The position numbers and the translations under genes are program-made. A stretch of 64,000 nucleotides of DNA from Pseudarthrobacter chlorophenolicus A6 (lineage in GTDB: Bacteria > Actinomycetota > Actinomycetes > Actinomycetales > Micrococcaceae). This document shows, one piece after another, positions 24,359-32,226 of this stretch; position 1 is the first letter of the stretch, and every line of letters begins with the position of its first letter. The notes beneath the pieces are model-generated. The model did not search any database and was not told the DNA's origin. It saw only the letters and a program-made list of their open reading frames with translations. Location: contig NC_011886.1 in the NCBI RefSeq assembly GCF_000022025.1, forward strand, positions 1,808,980 through 1,872,979, read 5' to 3'.

Positions 24359-24880
24359 GTGACTGATCAACCCGCCGCAGCAAGTACAGTTTTCGACGAC
24401 GCGCCTGAACCCCCGGCCTCTGCTCCCACCCTGCAGGTCCAGCTGAAGATGCTGGATCCGGAACTGGAAGCGCCTTCCTACGCCCATCCCGGCGATGCCG
24501 GTGCGGACCTCCGTGCGCGGCAGGACGTTACCCTGCAGCCCGGTGAGCGCCGGCTCGTCCCAACCGGCGTGGCCATCGCCCTTCCCGAAGGGTTCGTTGC
24601 CCTGATCCACCCGCGGTCGGGCCTTGCCACCAAGCATGGCCTCACCATTGTCAATGCCCCCGGAACGGTCGACGCCGGCTACCGCGGCGAGATTTCGGTG
24701 ACGCTGCTGAACACTGATGTGAGCCAGGCCATCGAGCTGCGGCGCGGCGATAGAATTGCCCAGATGGTCATCCAGCGCGTCGAGTATGCACAGTTCGTTC
24801 CAGTCACGGAATTGAGCGGGTCGGTGCGCGGCACCGGGGGCTTCGGCTCCACCGGCGGGTTCAATCTGCCCGGAGCCTGA
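24359..24880 (+). CDS. dut: dUTP diphosphatase (dUTPase)
   Basis: The trimeric dUTPase that hydrolyses dUTP to dUMP and PPi, keeping uracil out of DNA and feeding dTMP synthesis. All five family motifs are visible: [26 protein letters not shown] with the catalytic Asp, [11 protein letters not shown], and the C-terminal [10 protein letters not shown] arm. About 30 extra residues precede the core. The start may instead be GTG 24353 (two codons longer); the -10 position favours 24359. First gene of a dut-DUF3710-OB-DUF3159 run. Confidence 0.94.
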   Translation: MTDQPAAASTVFDDAPEPPASAPTLQVQLKMLDPELEAPSYAHPGDAGADLRARQDVTLQPGERRLVPTGVAIALPEGFVALIHPRSGLATKHGLTIVNAPGTVDAGYRGEISVTLLNTDVSQAIELRRGDRIAQMVIQRVEYAQFVPVTELSGSVRGTGGFGSTGGFNLPGA

Positions 24881-24977
24881 TTCGGTCCGTGGCAGCCCGT
24901 GCCACGGCCAACGCAGTACGGCGACGGTACCTCCCGGGGCCGGACCGGAACATCCACACTTAAGGAGAAATATCCTC

Positions 24978-25700
24978 ATGGCCTTTGGGTTCGGCAGGAA
25001 AGCCAAGACGGAGCAACCGGACGCACCGGAAGGGTTGCCCGCTGACGACGCGCCCGCAGACGGCGAAGCGGAGGCTGCGGACCAGCGAGCCAACGGCCCC
25101 TTGGATGAGTCGGAAATCAGCAGCCGCGACGGATATGTGGATCTCGGCGCCCTGCTGATCACGCCCAGCGAGGGCCTCCAGCTCCGACTCGAGGTTGAGG
25201 AAGCCACCCAGCGGGTTGTGGCAGTCACCCTGGACCTCAACGGGTCCAGCCTGCAGCTGCAGGCCTTCGCAGCACCGAAAACCGAAGAGCTCTGGGAAGA
25301 GATCCGCAGCCAGATCGGCCAGTCGGTCGGTGCGCAGGGCGGCCAGGTGGAGGACATCGAGGGCCCCTTCGGAACAGAACTCGTGGCAAAGCTTCCTGCC
25401 GGGCTCCCCGACGGCAGCCAGGGATTCCGCGTGGCGCGCTTTATCGGCGTCGACGGCCCCCGCTGGTTCCTTCGCGGCGTGCTCGGCGGACCTGCTGCAC
25501 TCGAACGTGACGCGGCCGAACCGCTCGAAGCACTGTTCCGGAAGGTAGTGGTAGTCCGGGGTGACAGCCCCATGCCACCACGCGACCTTCTCCAGCTGCG
25601 CCTCCCCAAGGATGCAACCACCACACCGCCTCCGGGCGCTCCGGCGGCTCCAAGCCTCCAGGAGCCGGAACGCGGCCCCGAAGTCACCCAGATTGGCTGA
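24978..25700 (+). CDS. DUF3710 family protein
   Basis: A 240-residue actinobacterial DUF3710 protein of unknown function. It has an acidic, Ala-rich N-terminus of about 45 residues, then a globular domain (GYVDLGALLI through RWFLRGVLGG), and a proline-rich tail. No catalytic motif is evident. The ATG follows AAGGAG at good spacing. It sits between dut and the OB-fold gene, an arrangement conserved in actinobacteria that hints at nucleotide or DNA metabolism, but this is only association. Confidence 0.85.
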   Translation: MAFGFGRKAKTEQPDAPEGLPADDAPADGEAEAADQRANGPLDESEISSRDGYVDLGALLITPSEGLQLRLEVEEATQRVVAVTLDLNGSSLQLQAFAAPKTEELWEEIRSQIGQSVGAQGGQVEDIEGPFGTELVAKLPAGLPDGSQGFRVARFIGVDGPRWFLRGVLGGPAALERDAAEPLEALFRKVVVVRGDSPMPPRDLLQLRLPKDATTTPPPGAPAAPSLQEPERGPEVTQIG

Positions 25701-25704
25701 AGCC

Positions 25705-26058
25705 ATGGGTGGGGGATCGCCGGCGTCGCACGGCAGGGCACCTGTTCCCCTCGACCAACTGCCGGACAAGGGGCGCGTCCTGTGCCAGGGCCGCATCGAG
25801 TCCGTCACCTACGTTCCGGCCGACCGGACTGCAGCCTTCAGCGCGATTGTTTCCAACTCCGGCGCCCTCCGTCCGGGATCCGCCCGGGCCGGCGCGCCAC
25901 GGGCGCGCCTCCGGGTCGTGTGGCTGGGCCGGCGCCGAGTTCCCGGCATCGAAGCCGGGACCGAACTCAAGCTCGAAGGCATGCTGTCCAGGAGCGAGGG
26001 GATGCCCACCATCTTTAACCCGCGCTACGAAATACTTTCCCACCAGGAGAACGAATGA
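25705..26058 (+). CDS. Small OB-fold nucleic-acid-binding-type protein
   Basis: A 117-residue protein with a predicted OB-fold barrel: GRVLCQGRIESVTY, then RLRVVWLGRRRVPGI, then ELKLEGML and IFNPRYEIL. This is the pattern of tRNA-anti/OB-fold proteins. The ATG at 25705, 4 bp after DUF3710, is chosen; a longer frame overlapping that gene is a shadow. It overlaps the next gene (ATGA). A Shine-Dalgarno is weak, consistent with coupled translation. Confidence 0.75.
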   Translation: MGGGSPASHGRAPVPLDQLPDKGRVLCQGRIESVTYVPADRTAAFSAIVSNSGALRPGSARAGAPRARLRVVWLGRRRVPGIEAGTELKLEGMLSRSEGMPTIFNPRYEILSHQENE

Positions 26059-26903
26059 CCGCGCAGCAGCCAGACCCATCGCCCGGCGCGGCCCGCCCGG
26101 ATGCCGCGGGACACCCCGCAGCAGGAGGCGCCGACGACGGCCGACCCCGTTCCTCCAAGGACCGGGCCGGCAACTTCCCGGCCAATGACACCGGGGACAA
26201 CGGCGGGGAGTCCTCGCCAATGGCCGGACTGGCCGCCGACTACGCCGCCAAAGCGGGGTTGCACAGGACCCATGACGGACGCGTCGACGTCCTGAAAAGC
26301 GCCGGCGGTATCCAGGGCATCGCCGAAAGCATCCTGCCCGGGCTGGTTTTCCTCGTTGCCTTCACGGTGACCCAGGACCTCACCCCGTCGCTGGTGGCTG
26401 CGTTGGCCTCCGCGGCGGTGTTCACTGTGGTGCGTCTCGTTCAGCGGCGGCCCCTGACCCAGGCACTCGCCGGCGTGGTCGGCGTCGGCATATCCGCGTG
26501 GCTTGCGAACACCACAGGCAAGGCCGAGGATTTCTACCTGCCCGGGTTCTTTACCAACGCGGCCTACATCATTGCGATGGTGATCTCGATCTTCGTGAAG
26601 TGGCCGGTTGCCGGGTTGCTGTTCGGCTTTATCCGTAATGAAGGGCTGGACTGGCGCAAGGATCAGGCCCGTGTTCGTGCCTACCAGCTGGGCACCTGGA
26701 TCATCGTCGGCGTCCTCGCGTTGCGGCTGCTGGTGCAGGTACCGCTCTACCTGATGGGACCGGACGGACTCGCGGCCCTGGCCACCACCCGCCTGATCAT
26801 GGGCGCCCCGCTGTACATCCTGGGAGTCTGGATCGCCTGGTTGGTTACCCGTCCCGCCGCCTCAGCGGATGCAGCAGGCGGCGAAACGGCGGCGAAGGGC
26901 TAA
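26055..26903 (+). CDS. DUF3159 family membrane protein
   Basis: A 282-residue membrane protein of DUF3159. The first ~70 residues are polar and disordered-looking. About six membrane helices follow (roughly 95-115, 118-135, 140-160, 172-195, 215-240, 250-270). The family is actinobacterial and uncharacterised; some sources relate it to intracellular septation or transport proteins without proof. It overlaps the OB-fold gene by 4 bp and converges on the trkA pair. Confidence 0.82.
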   Translation: MTAQQPDPSPGAARPDAAGHPAAGGADDGRPRSSKDRAGNFPANDTGDNGGESSPMAGLAADYAAKAGLHRTHDGRVDVLKSAGGIQGIAESILPGLVFLVAFTVTQDLTPSLVAALASAAVFTVVRLVQRRPLTQALAGVVGVGISAWLANTTGKAEDFYLPGFFTNAAYIIAMVISIFVKWPVAGLLFGFIRNEGLDWRKDQARVRAYQLGTWIIVGVLALRLLVQVPLYLMGPDGLAALATTRLIMGAPLYILGVWIAWLVTRPAASADAAGGETAAKG

Positions 26904-26930
26904 GCTCCGCTGCGGTCACCCGGCACAGGG

Positions 26931-26963
26931 CCAGCCCGGGCGGCCACTACTGGTCCGGGCTGG
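26931..26963. terminator. Bidirectional hairpin between DUF3159 and trkA genes
   Basis: A perfect 9-bp stem CCAGCCCGG / CCGGGCTGG with a 15-nt loop lies centrally in the 83-bp convergent gap. It lacks a T tract. Confidence 0.5.
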
Positions 26964-26986
26964 TCACGCCACAGTTGCTGGCCCGG

Positions 26987-27886
26987 TTACCCGTCGAACC
27001 CGTCGTCCTCGAGGGACGACTGCCGGGCCTGCCGGGAATCCTGCGTCGTGCTGGCAGGCGCAGCACTGGCTGATGCGGCGCTGCCGTTTCCGTCTACATC
27101 ATCGGCGTGGTCCGGGCTGCCACCCACGGCGCTGCCATGATCCCCGCCGCCAGAGGCTGTGCCGGCGCTAGAAGGCACCTGGCCGCCCGGTGTTTCCGGT
27201 TCCTCCGGCAGTGCCGCTGATTCGGCAGCATCGGGGGAGAGGAGGGCACGCAATTCATCCTCTGCCGCGATGGTGGTTACGAAGAACAGTTCGTCACCGC
27301 CGTCGATGACGTCATCCCGGCTGGGCGTGATGGGGGCATGGTCCCGCAGGATTGCCACCAGGGTGGAATCGTCGGGCCACTCGATGTCGCCCACGGTGCT
27401 CCCAATGACATGTGAATCGTGCGGAACCGTGAACTCCACCAGGGAGGCCACACCCGTCTGGAGGGTCAGGAGCCGGACCAGGTCGCCGATTTCCACGGCC
27501 TCTTCCACCAGTGCGGTCATCAGCTGCGGAGTGTTGACAGCAACGTCCACGCCCCAGGAGTCGTTGAACATCCAGTCATTCTTGGGGTTGTTGACGCGGC
27601 CCACCGTACGGCCCACACCGAACTCCGTTTTCGCCAGCAACGAGACCACCAGGTTGACCTTGTCATCGCCCGTGGCGGATACCACGACGTCGGCTTCCTC
27701 AACTTTCGCGCCCTGGAGGGTGCTCAGCTCGCAGGCGTCGCCCACCAGCCAATGCGCGCCCCGAAGGCCGCTGCGTCCGATGACCTCGGGTTTGAGGTCG
27801 ATCAGGAGGATCTCGTGTTTGTGCGAGAGCAGTTCCCTGGCAATGGACGATCCGACGCTGCCCGCGCCAACGATCACGACTTTCAC
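26987..27886 (-). CDS. TrkA-type RCK potassium channel/transporter regulatory protein (long)
   Basis: A 299-residue cytoplasmic gating subunit for a potassium transporter. The Rossmann RCK-N domain begins with GAGSVGSSIAREL and binds NAD or ATP; an RCK-C domain covers about 130-215. An unusual Ala/Ser/Asp-rich tail of about 80 residues ends the protein. The ATG overlaps the stop of the upstream trkA-like gene, so the two are made together and may pair. The membrane partner is most likely the divergent KimA-like permease, or a Trk/Ktr pore elsewhere. Confidence 0.87.
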   Translation of the reverse strand: MKVVIVGAGSVGSSIARELLSHKHEILLIDLKPEVIGRSGLRGAHWLVGDACELSTLQGAKVEEADVVVSATGDDKVNLVVSLLAKTEFGVGRTVGRVNNPKNDWMFNDSWGVDVAVNTPQLMTALVEEAVEIGDLVRLLTLQTGVASLVEFTVPHDSHVIGSTVGDIEWPDDSTLVAILRDHAPITPSRDDVIDGGDELFFVTTIAAEDELRALLSPDAAESAALPEEPETPGGQVPSSAGTASGGGDHGSAVGGSPDHADDVDGNGSAASASAAPASTTQDSRQARQSSLEDDGFDG

Positions 27887-28557
27887 TGCAACTCCTTAGC
27901 GGGGGCTTTGGCCAGGACCTGGGCGACGTGGGAGGTGCGGTCCACCTGGAGCATGGCGTGGACCGTGTCACCGTCCTGGTAGGCGGTGCCGGCATCCGGC
28001 AGCAGCCCTTCGCCGAAACGGGTGAGGAACGCCACACGGACGCCGGCGGCCTTCTCGATGGCGCTGATCCTGTGGCCCACCCACCCGGCGTCCAGGTCCA
28101 GTTCGGCCAGCACCAGGCGTCCTGAAGGTTCGCGGTAGTCGCCGGCGAGGTGCTGCTCCGGAAGGATCCGGCGGAGCACCTGGTCGGCGCTCCAGCGGAC
28201 CGCCGCCACGGTGGGGATGCCCAGTCGCTGGTAAATTTCGGCGCGGCCGGGATCGTAGATCCGCGCCACCACATGCGGCACATGGAAGGTTTCGCGGGCC
28301 ACCCGGGTGGCCAGGATGTTCGAGTTGTCGCCGCTTGATACCGCCGCGAAGGCGTAGGCCTCTGCCACTCCGGCCTGTTTGAGCGTTTCCCGGTCGAAGC
28401 CGACGCCGGTGACCTTCCGCCCGGTGAACCCCTGCCGGAGCCGGCGGAACGCGCGGTCGTCCTGGTCGATGATGGCCACCGAGTGCCCGGCATCTTCGAG
28501 TGTGTGCGCCAGAGTCGCCCCCACCCGGCCACATCCCATGATCACGAAATGCGCCAC
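27883..28557 (-). CDS. TrkA-type RCK potassium transport regulatory protein (short)
   Basis: A 224-residue RCK protein with the nucleotide-binding motif GCGRVGATLAHTL at the N-terminus, an acidic end of the second strand (IIDQDD), and an RCK-C domain from about 130. The GTG start is supported by GGAGGAG upstream. It is the first gene of a two-gene trkA operon and is divergent from the KimA-like transporter. Confidence 0.87.
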   Translation of the reverse strand: MAHFVIMGCGRVGATLAHTLEDAGHSVAIIDQDDRAFRRLRQGFTGRKVTGVGFDRETLKQAGVAEAYAFAAVSSGDNSNILATRVARETFHVPHVVARIYDPGRAEIYQRLGIPTVAAVRWSADQVLRRILPEQHLAGDYREPSGRLVLAELDLDAGWVGHRISAIEKAAGVRVAFLTRFGEGLLPDAGTAYQDGDTVHAMLQVDRTSHVAQVLAKAPAKELQ

Positions 28558-28663
28558 CGTATCTCCTCCGTATTCCGGTCCAGCTTCTGCAGCTAGAACT
28601 CTACCGGCAGCGTTCCTGCTTCCTGCCGCCGGCTGCCGTCATGACATCATCCGGGAATCAGAC

Positions 28664-28669
28664 TAGCTT
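28664..28669 (+). promoter_or_regulatory. Leaderless -10 hexamer for the KimA-like gene
   Basis: TAGCTT is followed by exactly 6 nt and then the GTG start at 28676. There is no Shine-Dalgarno and no room for a 5' riboswitch. Confidence 0.6.
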
Positions 28670-28675
28670 TGTGGA

Positions 28676-30652
28676 GTGCTGACAATATTCAACGCGGTTA
28701 AGCGCGTTCTGGTGGGCAGGCCGTTCCGGAATGACCGGATGGCCCATACCCTGCTTCCGAAGAAGATCGCCCTTCCGATCTTCGCGTCTGATGCACTGTC
28801 CTCCGTCGCGTACGCGCCGGACGAAATCCTGCTCACCCTGGCCCTGGCCGGTGTCAGCGCCGTGGCCTTTTCCCCGTGGGTTGGCCTGGCCGTCATGGTG
28901 GTCCTGCTGACCGTGGTGGCGTCCTACCGGCAAAATGTCCACGCCTACCCGTCCGGTGGCGGGGACTACGAGATCGCCAATGAAAACCTGGGCAAGTATG
29001 CAGGGCTCACTGTCGCCTCAGCTCTCCTGGTGGACTACGTCCTCACCGTGGCAGTGTCCATGTCCTCGGCCGCGGCATATTTGACGACGGCGGTGCCCTC
29101 ACTTCACGGCCAGCAGGCCACCATCGCCACCATCGGCGTGATCATCCTGGCGCTGGTCAACCTCCGGGGCATCAAGGAAGCCGGCAGCGTCTTCGCCGTC
29201 CCCACGTACATCTTCATGGCCTCCATCCTTGGCATGACGGCGGTGGGCGTGTACCAGGTGGCCACCGGACAGCTGGGCGAGGCCCCCTCCGCCGCCTTCA
29301 CCATCGTCCCGGCGGCAGGCTTCGACGAGGGCCTGGTGGGACTTGCCGGCGCCTTCCTCCTGCTGCGGGCTTTCTCCTCCGGGGCGGCGGCCCTCACCGG
29401 CGTCGAAGCGATCAGCAACGGCGTGCCGAACTTCCGTCCGCCCAAGAGCAAGAATGCCGCTACCACGCTTCTTTTGCTGGGCATTATCGGTGCCTCGATG
29501 CTGGCCGGGATCATGTTCCTGGCCCAGGCAACGAAGGTCCACATCGTCCTGGACCCGGCCACGGAGTTCCTGCTCAACGGCAGCCCGCTGCCCGAGGGCT
29601 ATATCCAGAACCCGGCCATCAGCCAGATTGCGCAGACCATCTTCGGCCCGGGCTCCATCCCGTTCTACATCGTGGTGGCCGCCACCGGAGTCATCCTGGT
29701 GTTCGCCTCCAACACCGCGTTCAACGGGTTTCCGGTGCTGGGTTCCATCCTCGCCCAGGACGGCTACCTGCCGCGCCAGCTCCGCACCAGGGGTGACCGG
29801 CTGGCCTTCAGCAACGGCGTCCTGGCACTGGCCGCCGGGGCCCTGGTGCTGATCATCGCGTTCAATGCCGACGTCACCAAGCTCATCCAGCTCTACATCG
29901 TTGGCGTCTTCATCTCCTTTACGGCCAGCCAGCTCGGCATGATCCGGCACTGGGGCCGGGAGCTGAAGCTCGCCAAGGACAAGGCCGTGCGGCGCAGGAT
30001 GATGAAGTCCCGCACCATCAACACCATCGGCTTCGGCATGACGGCGCTGGTCTTGGTGATCGTGCTGATCACCAAGTTCGAACAGGGTGCCTGGATTGCG
30101 CTGCTCGCCATGTTCATCCTGTTCCTCATCATGTGGAGCATCCGGGCCCACTACGACAACGTGGCCAAGGAACTGGCCGTGGACGAGGACTCGTCTCCCC
30201 GCGCGCTGCCCACCCGCGTCCACGCCGTCCTCCTGGTGTCCCATGTGCGCAAGCCGGTGCTCCGTGCCCTCGCCTACGCCCGCGCGTCGCGCCCGTCCCG
30301 GCTGGATGCCATTACCGTGGACATTGACGCGGCAGAGACCGCCCACACGGTCAATGACTGGGAGAAGCTGGACATCCCCGTTCCCCTGACAGTGCTGGCC
30401 AGCCCCTACCGCGAAACCGTCACGCCCATCATGGAGTACATCAAACAGATGCGCCTCGACTCTCCGCGCGACCTGGTGGTGGTCTACATCCCCGAGTACG
30501 TGGTGGGCAAGTGGTGGGAGCAGCTGGTGCACAACCAGACGGCCCTGCGCATCAAGACCAGGCTGCACTTCGAACCCGGAGTCATGGTGGCCAGCGTGCC
30601 ATGGCAGCTCAAATCATCCGAAGAAGCCAAGAACCTCCAGGACGTGCAATGA
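28676..30652 (+). CDS. KimA/KUP-like APC-superfamily potassium transporter
   Basis: A 658-residue APC-fold permease with about 12 membrane helices in residues 30-510 and a cytoplasmic C-terminal domain. The segments SDALSSVAYAPDEIL, SYRQNVHAYPSGGGDYE and LTGVEAISNGVPNF closely resemble B. subtilis KimA (YdaO), a high-affinity K+/H+ symporter inhibited by c-di-AMP. Older annotation would call it an amino acid permease. The neighbouring RCK pair supports potassium as substrate (inference). The GTG start lies 6 nt after TAGCTT, so the mRNA is probably leaderless. Its stop overlaps the start of the RNA methyltransferase. Confidence 0.85.
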   Translation: MLTIFNAVKRVLVGRPFRNDRMAHTLLPKKIALPIFASDALSSVAYAPDEILLTLALAGVSAVAFSPWVGLAVMVVLLTVVASYRQNVHAYPSGGGDYEIANENLGKYAGLTVASALLVDYVLTVAVSMSSAAAYLTTAVPSLHGQQATIATIGVIILALVNLRGIKEAGSVFAVPTYIFMASILGMTAVGVYQVATGQLGEAPSAAFTIVPAAGFDEGLVGLAGAFLLLRAFSSGAAALTGVEAISNGVPNFRPPKSKNAATTLLLLGIIGASMLAGIMFLAQATKVHIVLDPATEFLLNGSPLPEGYIQNPAISQIAQTIFGPGSIPFYIVVAATGVILVFASNTAFNGFPVLGSILAQDGYLPRQLRTRGDRLAFSNGVLALAAGALVLIIAFNADVTKLIQLYIVGVFISFTASQLGMIRHWGRELKLAKDKAVRRRMMKSRTINTIGFGMTALVLVIVLITKFEQGAWIALLAMFILFLIMWSIRAHYDNVAKELAVDEDSSPRALPTRVHAVLLVSHVRKPVLRALAYARASRPSRLDAITVDIDAAETAHTVNDWEKLDIPVPLTVLASPYRETVTPIMEYIKQMRLDSPRDLVVVYIPEYVVGKWWEQLVHNQTALRIKTRLHFEPGVMVASVPWQLKSSEEAKNLQDVQ

Positions 30653-32046
30653 CCCCCAGAACTTCCGCGACTACCGAAAACACTGCAGCGGGCAGCACAG
30701 CAGATGCCCATGCGGGGGAGGAACTCGTCGTCGAGGTGGGGCCCGTGGCCCACGGCGGCCACTGCGTAGCCCGCCACGAAGGCCGCGTCATCTTCGTCCG
30801 CCACGGCATTCCCGGGGAAAAGGTCCGGGTGCGGCTCACCGACGCCGGGGACAACGCGAAGTTCTGGCGCGCCGACGTGGTGGACGTACTGGACGCGTCA
30901 CCGGACCGGGTGGACCACTTCTGGCGTGCGGCCGATTCCACCCGGGCCTGGGGGCACGGGCACCCTCCGGTGGGCGGTGCGGAGTTCGGCCACGTCAGCC
31001 TGGACCGGCAGCGCCGGCTCAAGGCCGAGGTGCTGGAGGAACAGCTCAGGCGGCTGGGCGGCACGGGGCAGGCGCCCGCCGGCTGGAGCGGCGCCGTGGA
31101 AGCCGTGGGGGAAGCGGCCGACGGCGGGACGGGCCTTGGGTGGCGCACGCGGGCCAGTTTCTCGGTGGCACCCTCGGGGAAGCTGGGCATGCACGCGCAC
31201 CGCTCCACGCAGGTCCTCCCGGTCCGGGAGATGCCGCTGGCCACGGACGCCATCAACGCCCTGCAGCTGTGGGACATCGACCTCCAGGGCATCGAACGGG
31301 TGGAGGTCGCAGCCCCGGCCAACGGATCCCGCCCGCTCGTTCTGCTGGCTCCGGCGGAGGGAACGAAACCCAAACGCCTGGCGGCCGTTGCAGCGGCCTT
31401 GCCGGACGACGTGTCGGCAGCCGGGTTCGACCCCATCTCCGGAGAAGTGACCCGCTTGCGGGGCCGCTCGTGGGTCCAGGAATCCGCGGCCGGACACGAC
31501 TACCGGGTCACGGGCGCCGGGTTCTGGCAGATCCACCGCGACGCGCCCGGGACGCTTGTGGGGGCTGTCACAGATTTCCTGCACGGGGGCGGATTCCTGC
31601 ACCCCGGTGCGGTGGTTGCGGATCTTTACGCCGGAGCCGGACTGTTCACCGCAGTGCTGGCCGACGCCGTGGGGGAGACCGGCGCGGTCCTGTCCGTCGA
31701 GGGCGCGCCGGGAACCAGCCGGGATGCACGCAAGAACCTGCACGCTGCGCCGCAGGTGGAAATTGTCCAGGGCCGGGTGGAGCGTGTCCTCCGCCAGAAG
31801 CCGCGGAATTTCGACGCCCTGGTGCTCGATCCGCCCCGCGCCGGTGCCGGCAAGGCAGTGGTGCGGCAACTGGCCGATGCGCACCCGCGGGCCATTGCCT
31901 ACGTATCCTGCGATCCGGCGTCGTTCGCCCGTGACGTGTCCTACTTCCGGGATGCGGGCTGGGAGCTCGCCGGCCTGCGGGCCTTCGACATCTACCCGCA
32001 CACCCACCACCTGGAGACGGTGGCGCTGCTGACGCCCCTTTCCTGA
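30649..32046 (+). CDS. TRAM-domain class I SAM-dependent RNA methyltransferase (TrmA/RlmD-like)
   Basis: A 465-residue RNA m5U-type methyltransferase. An N-terminal TRAM domain (about 25-85) binds RNA. The C-terminal Rossmann domain has the SAM motif LYAGAGLFTAV, the DPPRAGAG motif, and the catalytic cysteine in YVSCDPASFARD. Only two cysteines are present, so the 4Fe-4S cluster of RlmD/RlmC is absent. The target (tRNA or rRNA) cannot be assigned. The ATG at 30649 overlaps the transporter stop (ATGA), so a longer upstream frame is a shadow. Confidence 0.87.
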   Translation: MTPRTSATTENTAAGSTADAHAGEELVVEVGPVAHGGHCVARHEGRVIFVRHGIPGEKVRVRLTDAGDNAKFWRADVVDVLDASPDRVDHFWRAADSTRAWGHGHPPVGGAEFGHVSLDRQRRLKAEVLEEQLRRLGGTGQAPAGWSGAVEAVGEAADGGTGLGWRTRASFSVAPSGKLGMHAHRSTQVLPVREMPLATDAINALQLWDIDLQGIERVEVAAPANGSRPLVLLAPAEGTKPKRLAAVAAALPDDVSAAGFDPISGEVTRLRGRSWVQESAAGHDYRVTGAGFWQIHRDAPGTLVGAVTDFLHGGGFLHPGAVVADLYAGAGLFTAVLADAVGETGAVLSVEGAPGTSRDARKNLHAAPQVEIVQGRVERVLRQKPRNFDALVLDPPRAGAGKAVVRQLADAHPRAIAYVSCDPASFARDVSYFRDAGWELAGLRAFDIYPHTHHLETVALLTPLS

Positions 32047-32078
32047 TCGCATCATCCGTCATGGCCACGGCGTTTTCG

Positions 32079-32095
32079 ACTACGATGGCCGTAGT
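32079..32095. promoter_or_regulatory. Palindrome upstream of aconitase
   Basis: ACTACG-ATGGC-CGTAGT is an inverted repeat about 130 bp before the acnA start and overlaps a possible -10 (TACGAT, 32081-32086). It resembles a regulator site but differs in half-site and phase from the cyd operators. Confidence 0.4.
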
Positions 32096-32143
32096 AGTCC
32101 CACGTCGCGCCCCGTATTCGCGGGCGGCTGTGTGCCATTTTCG

Positions 32144-32164
32144 GGTCCTGAGCTAATTAGGACC
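32144..32164 (+). promoter_or_regulatory. Hairpin in the acnA 5' leader
   Basis: GGTCCT / AGGACC forms a 6-bp stem around an AT-rich 9-nt loop (GAGCTAATT), unusual in this GC-rich DNA. It lies about 60 nt before the start codon and could be an operator or an RNA element. Confidence 0.3.
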
Positions 32165-32226
32165 ACCTAACTAGCAGGCGGTCAACCGCGCGACAAAGAT
32201 GAAACTGTTGCGAGAGGAGTCCTGCG

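Noticed and set aside
32079..32095. A fourth BlaI-type operator upstream of aconitase
   Set aside because: Half-sites are ACTACG/CGTAGT, not TTCTAC/GTAGAA, and the shared CTACG core has a different spacing (5 against 3), so the same repressor is not supported.
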